A DNA stretch of 64,000 bases from Diphasiastrum complanatum. Lineage: Eukaryota; Streptophyta; Lycopodiopsida; Lycopodiales; Lycopodiaceae. How positions within the stretch are numbered: the stretch's first letter is position 1; every line of letters begins with the position of its first letter. Below the pieces are notes generated by a model. That model was not told the origin of the DNA. It saw nothing but the letters and a program-made list of their open reading frames with translations, and searched no databases. The position numbers were made by a program, and so were the translations under genes. Location of the stretch: NCBI GenBank assembly GCA_029204225.1, contig CM055106.1, positions 37,533,923 through 37,597,922 on the forward strand, given 5' to 3'. Of the stretch, positions 1-11,529 are shown one piece after another.

Positions 1-2
1 AT

Positions 3-516
3 GGGTACGAGGAGGAGGAGTGGATGGATGAGGGTGATACAGAGGCAGAGGATGAGGGTGAGCATGAGGGGGGGGACATGCAGCACTTATTCGTAGACCC
101 CGATGCCGAGCCAGCCGTTCCCACACCTAGACGTAGAGGGCGACCTGGACATTCCGGGGGGGGGGGGTCTGGGGGCCTTGTTTGTAGAGAGGACTAGAGT
201 TTCACAAGCAGTTGAGGGCCAGGTCGGCTCTGAGTTTATTGGGCCTTCCCAGAGTACGAGATCACAGTTGAGAGGGCGACCTGGAGGGAGTAGTAGAGGA
301 GCTGCAATTGGAGCCAGCCAGGAGGGGGCAGGAGGGAGAGAGAGAGGGAGAGGGAGAGGTAGGGGACAGGGAAGAGGCAGAGGCGGATGCAGAGGCAGAG
401 GCAAAGGAAGAGGCTCACCACGACACATGATACCCTCAGCGTCATCTACAGATTCCTTGTTTGGCAGTTCCACGGACACTGATGACTTAGACTTTGAGTT
501 AGAGGACGATTGTTAG
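3..516 (+). pseudogene. C-terminal tail of a hAT-like transposase (broken)
   Basis: Two overlapping frames together read as a charged, low-complexity protein tail: an acidic stretch (EEEEWMDEGD), an RGRPG motif, a long Arg-Gly-rich region and an acidic end (DTDDLDFELEDDC) before a stop at 514-516. The same order, a RGRP/RGR-rich segment and then a DDFDDSD-like end, closes the decayed hAT transposase at 1867-4436, and that is the reason for this assignment. The frame changes at a run of 12 G (156-167), a likely slippage frameshift. The rest of the protein lies left of the window. A cellular RG-rich protein is the main alternative, since no catalytic domain is visible. Confidence 0.4.
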
Positions 517-631
517 TTGTTAGTGTTATGAGACATTATTTTATCGGACGTCACTCTATTTTTTTTTTGGCCTTGAGCCCGACATTATATATTTTCACGT
601 TTTTACATTGTGTCATATCGGTTTGTGTTTC

Positions 632-701
632 GATATGATTTTTTTCCAGCATGGTCTATTTCAGTAGGTAATTCGGTATGGTTTTTTTCCAGCATGGTCT
701 A

Positions 702-768
<67 letters not shown>
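632..768. repeat. 42-bp duplication followed by a (GA)32 microsatellite
   Basis: A phrase containing TTTTTTTCCAGCATGGTCTA occurs at about 632-662 and again at 674-704. It is followed directly by an uninterrupted GA array at 705-768. No gene is visible around it. Confidence 0.85.
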
Positions 769-770
<2 letters not shown>

Positions 771-1140
771 CAATGCTTTGCTATGCACATGATTTCATTT
801 CACACAATACTAGTAACTGTAGAAAATGATATAATAGTGAAAAGTAAGTTAACGGACGACACTGGTCCTGAAATTGATGGCAAACTTGATAAATGAACTG
901 CCCTTGAAAAAACCTTCCATTTGATACCCATTATTAAAAAAATTTCAAAAAAAAAAAAAACGTTCCGAGAAACCCTAATGGAAATTTCCGGAACACGTTC
1001 CAGATCGTGGCGGCCTGCAACCTTGATCACAATTTATTGTGTATGAATTGATGAAAGTAGTGATAAATGTTATCCTTCTCAATTTCATGATTAAATTCAC
1101 AAAGGTGGTTACAATTTGCGCAATTGAACACTGACAAATA
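769..1140. other. AT-rich spacer with no gene
   Basis: This AT-rich stretch has poly-A runs near 930-960. No coding, RNA or element-end signal could be recognised in it. Confidence 0.5.
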
Positions 1141-1336
1141 ACCACAAATATCATGATTGAGTACTCACTAATTAATGAAATTCACATTCAATATTAAAAA
1201 TAAAATCACAATTTTAGTATTTAGAAAAATTGCTAATTTCTATTCACAATTGCACCACAAATATCATGATTGAGTACTCACTATTAATGAGATTCACATT
1301 CGATACTAAAAAAAGTCACAATTTTAGTATTTAGAA
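1141..1336. repeat. 113-bp tandem repeat, two visible units
   Basis: The phrase ACCACAAATATCATGATTGA starts at 1141 and again at 1254, giving a 113-bp period. Each unit ends with TTTTAGTATTTAGAA. The second unit is cut at 1336 by the hAT element and resumes after it at 4943 with the same AATTGCT...CACAATTGCACC sequence, so the hAT inserted into a pre-existing tandem array. Confidence 0.75.
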
Positions 1337-4300
1337 CATAGAATTAATGAACCGTGTACGGTTCACCACGATTATGAGCACCATACGATTCTCAGAAATT
1401 TTAACCTAGAACCGTGGTGAACCGTATAGGTGATTAATTAGTTAATTAATTAATTAATTAATTAATTTTTTTTATGTCCCACCCCCAAAAATAGCCCAAA
1501 AAATTCCATAAAAAGTTTAGATTATTTACTTCAAATTTTTTAATGGCCTTTTTTTTTTTCTTAACTACCCACCCCCAAAAACAGCCCAAAAAAAAGGCAA
1601 AAAAAAGACCACAAAAGTTGAAAAAATACCCAAATTGTTAAGAGAGAGAGGGAGACAGAGAGAGGGGGGGAGGCTATCATAGTAAACCATTTTATCAGTG
1701 TACACAATGCACATCAACTGGCCATCCATCTGGAAAACAAGTGAGATGCTCTGTATATAATCTCATCATATAGAGCCCGCCATATACGGCTGGGGTCTGA
1801 CCTTAAAAAAAAATACAGTATAAATGGAACAAAAATGAACAACATGACAACATCTACAACATGTCATCAAGATGCCTGTGTGGCATCCGAATCATCAAAA
1901 TCATCTAACTCATCCTCCTCAGTCACAGCCTGACTAAAGTCATGTAAAACCTCTCCCTCAATATGTGTCCCTGAAAAGTGATGCGAGATGCACCTCTGCC
2001 AGAGCCACGCGGCCTCCCTCTCTGTCTACGTGCCACTGTCTGACTAGAACCTCTGCCTCTCTGGGAAGACCCCCTGCCAAATCCTGGAGGCCTCCCTGGA
2101 CGCCTCCGAGCTGGTGTTGTGGAAGTAGATGTAGTAGGAGGTGGCTGAGAAGGAGATACCGTATGTGTTGGCGTTGTATGCCTGGGAGCTGCATGAGTAG
2201 GAGTCGTACGAGTGGCAGTCGTATGTGTACCAGCAGCTGATGGTGCTGGATGTGGCTGAGTACGTGCATGTGGTGAGAGCCACCCTAGATTATCAATGTC
2301 ATACTCACCCTGTCCATACCGAAGGAGGTCTGACATGGCCCTTGGCGAACACGGCAGGTCCAATATGCATCATCATCAACATGAACATCTGCAGGGACCT
2401 GTGAATCCTCCACACCATCAATCCCTCCCACTGTGGCACAAGGATCTCCACCCTCTGCTGTATCCCCTGTGCAAAAGCGTCATGTGCCATATGGTCAGCA
2501 TCCGCCTGCTGGGATTCAGCGCCACGTGATGGCCAATCACACCAACCTGCCTCTTGAAGGCAATGTATTGTGTCTCAACAACATCTATGTCAATGAAGTG
2601 TTTAGCGGCTCCATCCAAGTATCTCAATCAATCCAAACCTAGCTCCATGTCTGATGTCTGCCGCTCAGATAGCCACATGGGGGGGTGCAACAGGTGGGCA
2701 ACAGCGTGAATCGACCTATGGAACCAATTCCACCTACGCTCCCAGATGTCCCGCAACACCACCATCCTGTTTCACATAGCTAATGACATGTCAACGAATA
2801 AATCCGAAGATGCGAAGATGAGAGCAAACTTATTTCAATTACACTAGACAGATTCCAAAACAACAAATGACTGAATGACTATCAAGTACCATACCTGTCC
2901 TCGGAGAACCCCCAGTATAAGATCAATGCTATGTGCAGCACAGGGGGTCCATACAATAGCAGGGTACTACTGCTATAGCAAGTGAGACATGTGCACGCAA
3001 TTACTTGCGTTGTCGGTGACAACCTGCACTACGTTGGCAGGGCCAACCTCCTCTATAATCTCACTGATGATATCGAACATAAACTGTCCGCGTCAATGAC
3101 CCTACCACCTCTACTAGCATCAATGGCCCGATGACACATAGTGCCCATGCAGCAAGACACCAGTATGTTGATCACTGGCCGACGGCGTGTGTCACTCGCC
3201 ATCAGACATGATCGAGCACCCATAACTCTCCCAGGCCTTCCTAAGAGGCATCATCTGTGTGATGAGCTCCTCCACCCTGGATGTAAGGTAGGTGGTACGG
3301 ACAGCCTCAACCATGGGTGGCCTGAAGCATGGACCTGCAGTAGCAACTACAGCTATAGCCCTCTTGAAGGGCTCCGTGTCAACAATGGCAAATGGTAGGT
3401 TCAGCTCATAGATCATGTTTACCAAAGCCTGCTGGGCCTCAGCCTCGAGATGGGGTTGGAAAGACTCCCCCATGGACTGCTGTCTATACTGGGAGCTGCA
3501 AGACGATCTACTGGAGGAAGCCCTAGTGCGTTAAGCATTCCTATGAGGAGCAGGAGGAGGTATGTCAGTGGCAGGGGGGTGCCGAGGCTGGGGGGGGAAC
3601 TGGGTCTGAGGTGGCTAAGGGGGATGCTGCGGCTGCGGGGGAGGCTGGGGCTATTGAGATGGTGGCAAAGAAGCTCTAAAAGAACCAGCCTCACCATGCT
3701 GTCTATCATCACCATCCTCATCATCAAAGTCCAAATCATCCTGATGTGTGGGGAAAGTGGATGGTATGTCCTGGGTGTCCTGTGAGAGACCATCGGGTGC
3801 TGACTCAGCGAAGAAATCGGAATGTCTGCACTGGGCAAGTCATCTGAGTGACTGCAGGAGGACGCTGTGGAAATGCACCCACTGGAATAGATGCAGTAGA
3901 AGGAGGGACAGCACGTGGTGCAGTGGTCTGTGGTGGTGCGGTAGGATGTGGTGCAGTGGGCTGAGGAACGAGCGGTGGATGTGCATTAGGCTAAAGGGGG
4001 GGGGAGTAGATACAAGAGGTGGGGGAGGACGTGGTGGTGGTGGACGAGGAGCTAGTGGATCCCGTGGGGTGGATGACACTACTGCATATACATCAGGATC
4101 TAGTGACATACCGGCCTACGTCAATCGGGCTCCGTATATGTCAATGAGCCTACAACGCTCCTGAGCAGGCACGTGTGGGCAAGGGAGGGAGCCTAAGCGT
4201 TTGCCATCACCCTTGACAACACCAAGGAGATGGCCTTTCAGCCTAGTGAGAGTGCTGACAAAACGAGCATGACAAAATCTACAACTCCATCCACGCGTCC

Positions 4301-4934
4301 CAGACCGAACGTCAGACCTAACGAACTCAGGGTCTTGGTCTACATCACCCCATAGCTCAAGCATATCTCCAGCAGGCAAGTTGTGAGACGGTATAGGAAA
4401 GAGGAAGTACGGAAGTGAAGTACGAAAGAAGTGCAAGAAAAGACAAATGAGTTACCGTTTGGTCAGAGGAAACCAATCCTGGATAAGTGGATATGCACTC
4501 CCACGCAATGCAATGAACCTGGGAATGCCAACCATGAACCCTATCAAGCTAAACCCCTAAACCTCCAGAAGATGCCCTCCATAATGCAGAAAACCTGTTT
4601 TTTTTGCTCCAAAAAATAACCTTAACCCTAAACCCTATCCTTATCTCTCTAGATGCGCTGGTACAGTCTCTCTCTAGACTGTCCCAATCTCTCTCTATGA
4701 TCTGACATGTGTAGACCCTAGTCTACCCTGCCCTCTTCTCTCACATCAATATGAGCAGCCCTCTCTCTCAAACCAAAGCGCCCTCTCTCTCAACCTCTAC
4801 CACAATTGAGGGGTTTTGGGGGGAAAATTAATTAATTAATTATTTAGATGAACCGTACCACGGTTCAAGGAACCGTGGTAAGATTCCTTCCACGGTTCCC
4901 AAGACCCACGGTTCTAGGAAGCGTGAGTTCTATG
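1337..4934 (-). mobile_element. hAT-superfamily DNA transposon, 3.6 kb, defective
   Basis: The element begins CATAGAATTA and ends (read inward from the right) CATAGAACTC, a short terminal inverted repeat. It is flanked by ATTTAGAA (1329-1336) and ATTTCGAA (4935-4942), an 8-bp target duplication with one mismatch, and 8 bp is the hAT signature. Both ends carry several GAACCGT/ACGGTTC motifs (about 1348-1418 and 4850-4917) like the subterminal repeats bound by hAT transposases. The interior holds a decayed BED-finger/DUF659 transposase on the minus strand. The mismatch in the duplication and the broken frame indicate an old, immobile copy. Confidence 0.75.
1867..4436 (-). pseudogene. hAT transposase (BED zinc finger, DUF659-like), decayed
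   Basis: Read on the minus strand, 4436-4116 gives a BED-type zinc finger with a Trp before a CxxC pair (SCRFC), then RLKGHLLG and PCPHVP. A proline-rich low-complexity linker follows (about 4109-3500). Positions 3473-2940 resemble DUF659 (FKRAIAVV, then YGCSIMSDG). Positions 2800-2300 resemble the C-terminal part of hAT transposases. A basic RGRP-rich tail and an acidic end (EEDELDDFDDSD) stop at 1867-1869. Stops and frameshifts split it into at least five frames, so it cannot make a transposase. Family membership is inferred from motifs; no search was possible. Confidence 0.6.
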
Positions 4935-4942
4935 ATTTCGAA

Positions 4943-5174
4943 AAATTGCTATTTTCTATTCACAATTGCACCACTAAAAATATGTCATGATCAAAGTATT
5001 CAGAGTACCACGATCAGTATTTAGAGTATCATATTCAGAGTTTCATGATCAGTATTCAAAGTATTCACGATATTCACATTTTCGTATTCACGATATTCAT
5101 GTTTCAGTATTCACATCTTAATCCATCAACTCCTCATCCAACTTGCAAAAAGTTCAAACACTCTAATTCTTATG
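4943..5174. repeat. Continuation of tandem repeat and AGTATTC-rich simple sequence
   Basis: The interrupted 113-bp unit resumes at 4943. From about 4990 to 5120 short phrases such as AGTATTCA, CACGATATTCA and TCATGATCAG recur irregularly. This is low-complexity DNA with no gene signal. Confidence 0.55.
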
Positions 5175-5579
5175 TTAAAATAATAAGCAACAAATGAATG
5201 TCACTTTTGTGAAAAAAAGAAAACAACCATCTATGCACATGCTATTTTGAAAGAGAACACCGACAAGCCTAATTTGAATATGAAACAATGTCATTTGTTC
5301 TTGCATGGCATGTCGACACGACAAAGAATACAAAGCAAAAGTAGCCCCTGAAATGAAGACAACTTCCAATAAGAATCTTAAATATCTAAACGACTTGCAC
5401 ATAAAACCATTGAAGAAAGGACTACTAAGTTGATAATAAGTATAGCTAGACAAAATATGAACTCGGTCCCTAGTTGTTACATGCGCACTAAGATAATAAA
5501 TTAAATCTAAAGTGGTACGAGAATAACAAGCATCATAACCTATTTTTTGAATGAAAAACAAGATGCCTCCCGCATCCAT
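5175..5579 (-). CDS. Orphan open frame, 134 codons, unrecognised
   Basis: An uninterrupted frame runs from 5579 to 5175 with an ATG at its start. The product is rich in Phe, Leu, Ile, Tyr and Cys with several hydrophobic stretches. I recognise no family motif. The local DNA is AT-rich, which favours hydrophobic chance frames on one strand, and no splice or promoter context could be established. It may be a chance frame or a remnant exon. Confidence 0.2.
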   Translation of the reverse strand: MDAGGILFFIQKIGYDACYSRTTLDLIYYLSAHVTTRDRVHILSSYTYYQLSSPFFNGFMCKSFRYLRFLLEVVFISGATFALYSLSCRHAMQEQMTLFHIQIRLVGVLFQNSMCIDGCFLFFTKVTFICCLLF

Positions 5580-6470
5580 TCCCTTTTTCTATGGTGCTTG
5601 CAAGATCCTGATCCTACATATTTAGCCTTCTTAACACATCTCGAGCATCCTCTATATCTCTATGTTATCAAGGCCACGACTGGTTGGCTTGGTACCAAAA
5701 TCTTTCAAAGCCACTGTGATTCCATAACATTCTAACATGGTGTTGTCCTAGCTTTTTGGACATGAGACAAAATTCACTGATGAACTTCAATACAATTGGA
5801 ATGATCAAAATCTGGATGGAGATGAAGCCACCAGGTTTGATGATAAATTTGAGCAACCTTCAAAGAAGTTCACTGCAGATCGAAAGAGTCACGATAATAG
5901 GCTCACCAAGGTGGTCTATTTCTGATTCAATAGCAAAAAAGGTAATGATGTAACGCATATAGGAAAAGGTAACATGGATCCATGCAGAGCTTTTGCTTTT
6001 GCTCATGACTTCGTACCTTCGGCTCATGCAAACTAAAAAAGCTTTTGCTTTTGCTTATGGCTCATGGATTGTTTGCATGACTTCACACTAATTGTTTAAT
6101 GACAACAAATGCATGTTACTTTAGCCCTCAACTAAGGTTTCAGCCTTAAAAATCAAAACCACCATCACATAATATCCTTTAATGTTAAATTTTATCCAAA
6201 CTCCATTGACTGACCTCAACACATAGTATTGCCTTTGCAAGCAAGGCCAAAAAATGAAAAAGGGGGAGGGGGAGCCTGTGTATCTTAAGAGCACTACCCA
6301 CTTTGGCCCCAGCTCCACCACAGCCACACATTTTTTTTTAAAATTTGGCTGCCCGGGTGCCACGAGTTCGGGCAACCAGAGTATATATCCCATAAACGTT
6401 TTCATGACATTACGCAGAGGGAATATATATGCAAACCCCTCATTTCACCTATGTGTGTGTGCCTGGGCAT
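5580..6470. other. Intergenic spacer with no supported gene
   Basis: The sequence is mixed AT-rich DNA with short frames only. A phrase built on CTTTTGCTTTTGCTCATG recurs at about 5989-6066. Nothing else could be assigned. Confidence 0.4.
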
Positions 6471-6656
6471 GGAGGTGCCCGGCGCCACCCCTACCGCTGA
6501 CCGGAGCCACATGGGGCGGCCCGGCGCCATTGTGCCGCGGCCGCTCGCTGTCTGGCGCCCAGCTCTGCACGCTCCTGGCAGCCCGGCGCCAGCCTGCGTG
6601 CCCCTGGCTGCCCGGCGCCCACCTACCCGGGACCGCGCGCAACCTGGCGCTCATGC
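6471..6656. repeat. GC-rich island with repeated CCCGGCGCC
   Basis: This segment is much more GC-rich than its surroundings and contains several CCCGGCGCC-like motifs at irregular spacing of a few tens of bases. It ends exactly where block B begins. GGCGCC motifs are also abundant in the U3-like part of the non-coding LTR family elsewhere in the window, but I could not align the two regions. Confidence 0.5.
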
Positions 6657-8047
6657 CCGTGAAAACCCAATTTTCTGCCTGCCCCTACCCGTGCCACGTG
6701 GTGCGATAACACTGGGCTGGGGCCAAACCCAGGGCAGTGCCTTTAAGGCTCAACGGGAGGGGGGAGGGGTAAAAGTGTGACTCACACCAAGGCCACATGG
6801 AGGAGGCAGGCCAAAATATTCTCCTTAGATTCTCTCCTGCCTTTGGAGGTAAGAGATACCCTCCGGAGGTAGGAGGAGGTTGAAAAAGTCAAGCTCAGGA
6901 GGCAGGAGGCGGCTCCTTCCTACCTCCACAAATTTTCCCTCCATTTTCCTCGCTCTGAAGATGTGGGAGGTAGCCGATACCTCTGACATGTGACTCACCC
7001 CCTCATTTCAGGATACCTCTGACATGTGGCTCACCCCCTCATTTCAGGAGGATGCCACCGGAGTCAACCTCCAACAGGTGGCCCAGCCCTCACCATTAGT
7101 ATTGGCCCCCCTTGTGTGTGAAATAGCCCTCATCATGTAAAGGAAAAATGTAAGATTGTCTACAAGTATATACAACTGAGGGTAGCTGGATGGCATGCGA
7201 ATTGAAGAAGGCCGAAAGCTAGGTGAAGATGATAGAAGTGCAGGCAACGCCCATTGAATCTTGATCGCAATGGGATCCTCAAATAGAAAAATAAAGCTAA
7301 CACAAAACCTTAGATTACCACCACTATGCTATTTCCGAATTTTACAAGCAGATCAGGAATTATCCAGAGATAATTCTCAGATGCTCGTGATCACAACCTA
7401 TTTGCCTTCGCAACACCGCATTGAATCTTAGACAATTCATGATGTTGCTTCATCCAGTTGCGCTGTACAAGCAAGCATAATAAGAGGCTTGAACTCAATG
7501 AACATAAGACTTAATAACCCAATTTCCTCCAACCTGATAGAGCTATTTTTAATAAAAGGCTAGGCCTCGCCGTCCCACCTTTACAGAGACTTAGAAATTT
7601 TACAGCCATACATGCCTGAAGTGGATGCTGCTACATAATACTATAATGGCTGAGCTGCAGAAAAGCAAGTTCATTGCAAATGGAATTCACAAACTTCAAA
7701 ACTTGGAGATAATACAAGAATACATCCCGAACTGGATGCTGCTGCAGAGAAGCAGTTAAATTGCAAATGATTTTCCCTCGTCTTAAGTAACAAATCGCAT
7801 CAAAAGTTCTCATCAATACTACTTATGGTGGATAAAAGCTGCTGAGTCATCAGAATTCTGCAAAGCATGTTTTGAGGCAGTGCTTCCAAAATAATTTCAA
7901 GCCAACATTATTAAAACCCACAATCAAACAATGCAGTCAGTAAAACACTAGAATGAAAGTCAAGCTTCAAACCAATAGTATAATACCCAATTCAACAATT
8001 GGGAAGATTTTTCACAAGCACTAATGCAGTGGCATTGTGAGGGCAAC

Positions 8048-8218
8048 CTGTTTGAGAGAGTCCATGGTTGGTGTAGCAGCAACATGAATGGCATTGAATT
8101 GATCAGGTGAGTGCTCTCCCCATCCATCCAGAACCACCACTGCAAGCCTTTGGCCCTTCTTCTCAATCTTGGGATGAGGCAGCAGTTTCCATGAATCCAT
8201 CTCACCTGCCATAGCCAT
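8048..8218 (-). pseudogene. First exon of cofactor-independent phosphoglycerate mutase (gene fragment)
   Basis: The ATG at 8218 opens a 57-codon exon that ends at 8048 in CAG followed by a GT donor. The product contains DSWKLLPHP, LAVVVLDGWGE and HVAATPTMDSLK, which match the N terminus of plant 2,3-bisphosphoglycerate-independent phosphoglycerate mutase, the cytosolic glycolytic enzyme interconverting 3- and 2-phosphoglycerate. The Asp in VLDGWG is one of the family's metal ligands. The family is about 550 residues long, but no further exon (including the catalytic Ser region) is recognisable between here and 6657. It is a captured first exon, not a functional gene. An in-frame GTG lies one codon upstream, but ATG fits the family better. 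Confidence 0.8.
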
Positions 8219-8450
8219 CACTCACTCAAGCACGCATGCAACAAAACAGTCTAGTCTCTACTTATATACTGGAAATTACTAGAGATGGAAGGAACAGTAG
8301 TACAATTGAAAGGGGAAAAGTTGAACCCATCACTCCATGCATCAGGAAGTGAGGCATGGAGAGTTGGACATGACAAAAATGAAACTTTGCTTGAAAAAAA
8401 AAAAAGTTTCAAATTAACCTTATAAAAAATCCAACATTTAAAAAGCACTC

Positions 8451-8690
8451 TTAAGCATGGTTAAGTAGCTTGACCTTGCTTAATGGCACAATAATTTTAC
8501 ACCCATGAACATCGATGTTAGCCATCGTGCAACCTTTTACTGGTCGATTGATAGTATGTAGCAAAACATACAAATAGTGACAGGCTTTAATTTCTACCAG
8601 GCCAATGGCTCTCCCGGCTTGTAGCAAGATCTGGCAACATCCTTCAAAAGCTAACGGGGACTTAATGGCCACAACATATGTTACACTCAC
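8451..8690 (-). other. Open frame conserved in both copies of block B, probably upstream non-coding DNA
   Basis: A 79-codon frame lacking an ATG start lies upstream of the mutase exon and is kept in the inverted copy at 52538-52777 with a few substitutions. Since the whole block is recently duplicated, this conservation says little. It is more likely promoter or 5' flank of the mutase gene than a protein. Confidence 0.25.
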
Positions 8691-9433
8691 CCACTTGGAT
8701 GGTCACCACGTGTTCAAGTTGCCATGGGGAGATATTTAACGTACATGCACCCTCACGCTTGGATGGTCACCATGTGCTCAACTGCTAGTTGGAAAGATCT
8801 CAACGACTATTTGTTATATGGTATATTGTTATTTTAGGACTTGAAAGTCTCTCGTGCCCTTGAAAGACATTGGTTGAGGAAATGAGAAAAAGTAGCCACA
8901 TACATGAACATCGTCATCAAACGTGCAAATTATATGGCAATATGTGTCACCTACCAATCCACCACCTGTACATTGACAAGTGGCGATGAGCATAGCACTT
9001 GGTGTGTGACAAATATTATAAAAGGGGTGAAATTTTGAAATGAAATGAAATGAAAGCCGAATATGCTATATAGTTCTAGAATTTGCTACTATAGTTCTAT
9101 TAGGTATGCTTTAAGGGACCTACAATATACTTTGGAGCCTTGCCTTGCGCAAACGCAAAACTACCTTTTGGCAAAATATATTTATATATGGATTGCCTCT
9201 TAAATAAATAATGATTTAGTTATGTCTAAAGTTTAAAATTTTCACCAAAAGTTTTGTGTAAAGTTCAAAAAGTTTGGGAGAAACAAAAATCTAAATTTTG
9301 GTTATACTTACGAACACCATTGCACTAAGCCTTTGAGAAGACAAACTACCTAATGTTCTAAAGAACTCTCTATCCCAAGGCCTAACTCTTGAAAACCCTA
9401 AAATTGAGTGATCAACCCACTTATTTTTTATAG

Positions 9434-10360
9434 TTAGTAGTTATTAGATAGGTAAGCTTTGAACTTGATGGGACAAGGGAGAGAGTCGGAGTAGTCTCGC
9501 AGGACGAGTGAATCGATAGCATTTCCATCGTAACATAAGATGTGATCTAAACTTCCCTGAATATATCTCATCACTCTCTTTAATGTTTTCCAATGAGAGA
9601 TCCTAGGATTAGAAATGAATTGACTTAACGTGTTAACAGTATATGCTAAATCTGGTCTAGTACACAACATTGCATACATTAGAGATCCAAGTACTGAATG
9701 ATAAGGGTACATCGCTAAGTCGAGTACTTCACTATCAGTCTCAGCACAAGAAGGTTTAGTCAATACTATACTTGGATCCATTGGGGTATCCATTGGTTTG
9801 CAATCAGACATATGAAACTTTTCTAAAATGCCTTTTAGATATGCTTGCTAGCTAAGACAGATCTTCTTCTGAAGTCTATGTCTAGTAATGTGAATTCCTA
9901 GTAAAGAATTAACAGCTCCTAAATCAATCATGTCAAATTCCTTTGACAGATTACTCTTAGTAGTGTGCAAAAGAGAAGTGTCATTAGACAAAATAAATGC
10001 ATCATCTACATAAAGAGCTATGTGAACTGAATTGGTGCCTATATGCTTTGAATAAACATTACAGTCAGCTGAATTGTTTGCAAATCCTAATTGAATGAGA
10101 TAAGAGTTGATTCTATCGAACCATGGTCTTGCGGCCTATTTCAGACCGTAGATTGCTTTGTGCAGCTTGCACACTTTGTGCTCTTGGCCTTTGACTTCGA
10201 ATCCTTCCGGTTGGAAGGTGTACATCTCCTCTTCGACATTGTCGTTGAGAAATGTTGTCTTGACATCCATTTGGTGCATTTCGAGGTCTTCCGCCGCTGC
10301 TAATGCAATCAAAGCCCTGATTGACTGCATCTTGACGATAGGATTGAAAATTTCTTAATA
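9434..10360 (-). pseudogene. Ty1/copia pol fragment (reverse transcriptase and start of RNase H)
   Basis: The minus strand reads through copia reverse transcriptase landmarks: LEMHQMDVKTTFLN, YGLKQAP-like sequence, an ALYVDDA catalytic motif near 10010, then CKPMDTPMDPS, YHSVLGSLMYAMLCTRPDLAY and YIQGSLDHILCY. At least one in-frame stop near 9850 and another near 10355 break it. It fills the gap between blocks B and A on the left and has no counterpart in the right-hand copy. No LTRs were recognised for it. Confidence 0.8.
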
Positions 10361-11294
10361 ATCCACTCTTTGGACTTGAGTGAATCCTTTATATTCAATT
10401 ATTTATAGCTATAGTGGGTTGCATTTGGAAGGTTCTCGAAGTAGGGTTAAGCCCTAAATCTCCACCATCCATCAAATCAATGGTCTAGATTGACTAGTTT
10501 GACAATGACCACATAGTCATATGATTGCCTTGATGTAGTGAAGCTACAATTTGAAAGGTGGAGGTTACTTCCCAGCCATTTTCCAAAAACTTGAGAAAAA
10601 TAACCAAAAAAATTTCTAAAACATTAAACATTTTTTCACCATCAAAAATATTTTTTATATAGCTAAAGTTTTCACCATCCATTAATTAGGCCCATCCAAA
10701 GACAACTTAAATAAAGGTTTAGTTTGTTAAGACAAAACATGTGGGTTAGGCTAGCACATTGTTGTGGGGGCTCCAAAAAATATCCAAATTACTTTGTTTT
10801 GTCTGTCGTTCTAATTTCTCTGTCGAATAGTCTAAATTCATCACTCTATCAAACTTGTATTGGAAACACAAATTTTTATATAATAGTTTAAAGTAAATGT
10901 TTTTAAATGATATTGAAAAAATGTTGTAGAAGATTGTTAGTTACTAAACAATTTTTTAAATATTTAAGAGCCTTTTGTTATTTACAATACCATGTATTAT
11001 TTGAAAAGTAATTTACATTTTTCACAATAGTAAAAAAACATTTGTAGATTACATAATTTTCTATTATAACATGAGGTACTTGACCAAATGGGTTGAAGCT
11101 AAAGCACTGAGAGGAAAGATGACGCCAACTCCACGACACAATAAAAATCTCTTTACCCATCAAAGATTGTTATGCTAATTGGAATATACAATTTGTCATA
11201 CTTAAAAGTCTTGGTCTATTGTGATGAAAGATATCATGCATATAATATTTATTGGCATGTGATATATTACTTGGTATGCCATGATATATATTCT

Positions 11295-11493
11295 TATGTT
11301 GAATAATGCTTCTTGGTTTCCAAGGGGAGGCTCGAATCTGAGACTAAAGAAATTTTGGATGTGAAGCTAACCAACTGAGCCAACCCCTCACCCCTCATGA
11401 TTATGTTGAATAATGCTTCTTGGTTTCCAAGGGGAGGTTCGAACCAAGGACCAAAGAAACTTTGGATGCGAAGCTAACCAGTTGAGCCAACCC
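11295..11493 (-). repeat. tRNA-like (SINE-head) repeat, two tandem copies
   Basis: Read on the minus strand, each copy of about 100 bp contains GGCTCAGTTGGTTAGC, resembling a tRNA D-arm or box A, and GGTTCGAGCCTCC or a variant, resembling box B and the T-arm. Each ends CCAAGAAGCATTATTCAACAT. Copies lie at about 11295-11391 and 11403-11493. The inverted block A at 62498-62760 has three units. It looks like a tRNA-derived SINE or tRNA pseudogene repeat rather than a working tRNA, because no convincing anticodon arm is visible. Confidence 0.55.
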
Positions 11494-11529
11494 CGTTGGG
11501 TTGATTATGTTGAATAATGAAAAGATATG

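Larger units (their letters stand above)
6657..9193. repeat. Duplicated block B, left copy
   Basis: The reverse complement of this 2.5-kb stretch is found at 52045-54541 with high similarity throughout: the GCGCAAACGCAAAACTA end, the mutase exon, and the CCCGTGAAAACCC end all match. It carries a single phosphoglycerate mutase exon. The left copy has a 36-bp tandem duplication at 6976-7011 and 7012-7047, where the right copy has a single unit. Confidence 0.9.

Noticed and set aside
6445-6780. Proline/alanine-rich proteins in the GC island
   Set aside because: GC-rich DNA gives few stops in all frames; no frame is favoured and there is no motif.
7044-7247. 67-codon frame identical in both block B copies (also at 53981-54184)
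   Set aside because: Identity reflects recent duplication; no family motif or independent coding evidence.
7631-7816. 61-codon frame identical in both block B copies (also at 53412-53597)
   Set aside because: It lies in what would be mutase intron 1 and has no motif; its conservation is explained by the duplication.
11295-11493. Functional tRNA gene
   Set aside because: Box A- and box B-like parts exist, but no convincing anticodon stem or 7-bp acceptor pairing was found.
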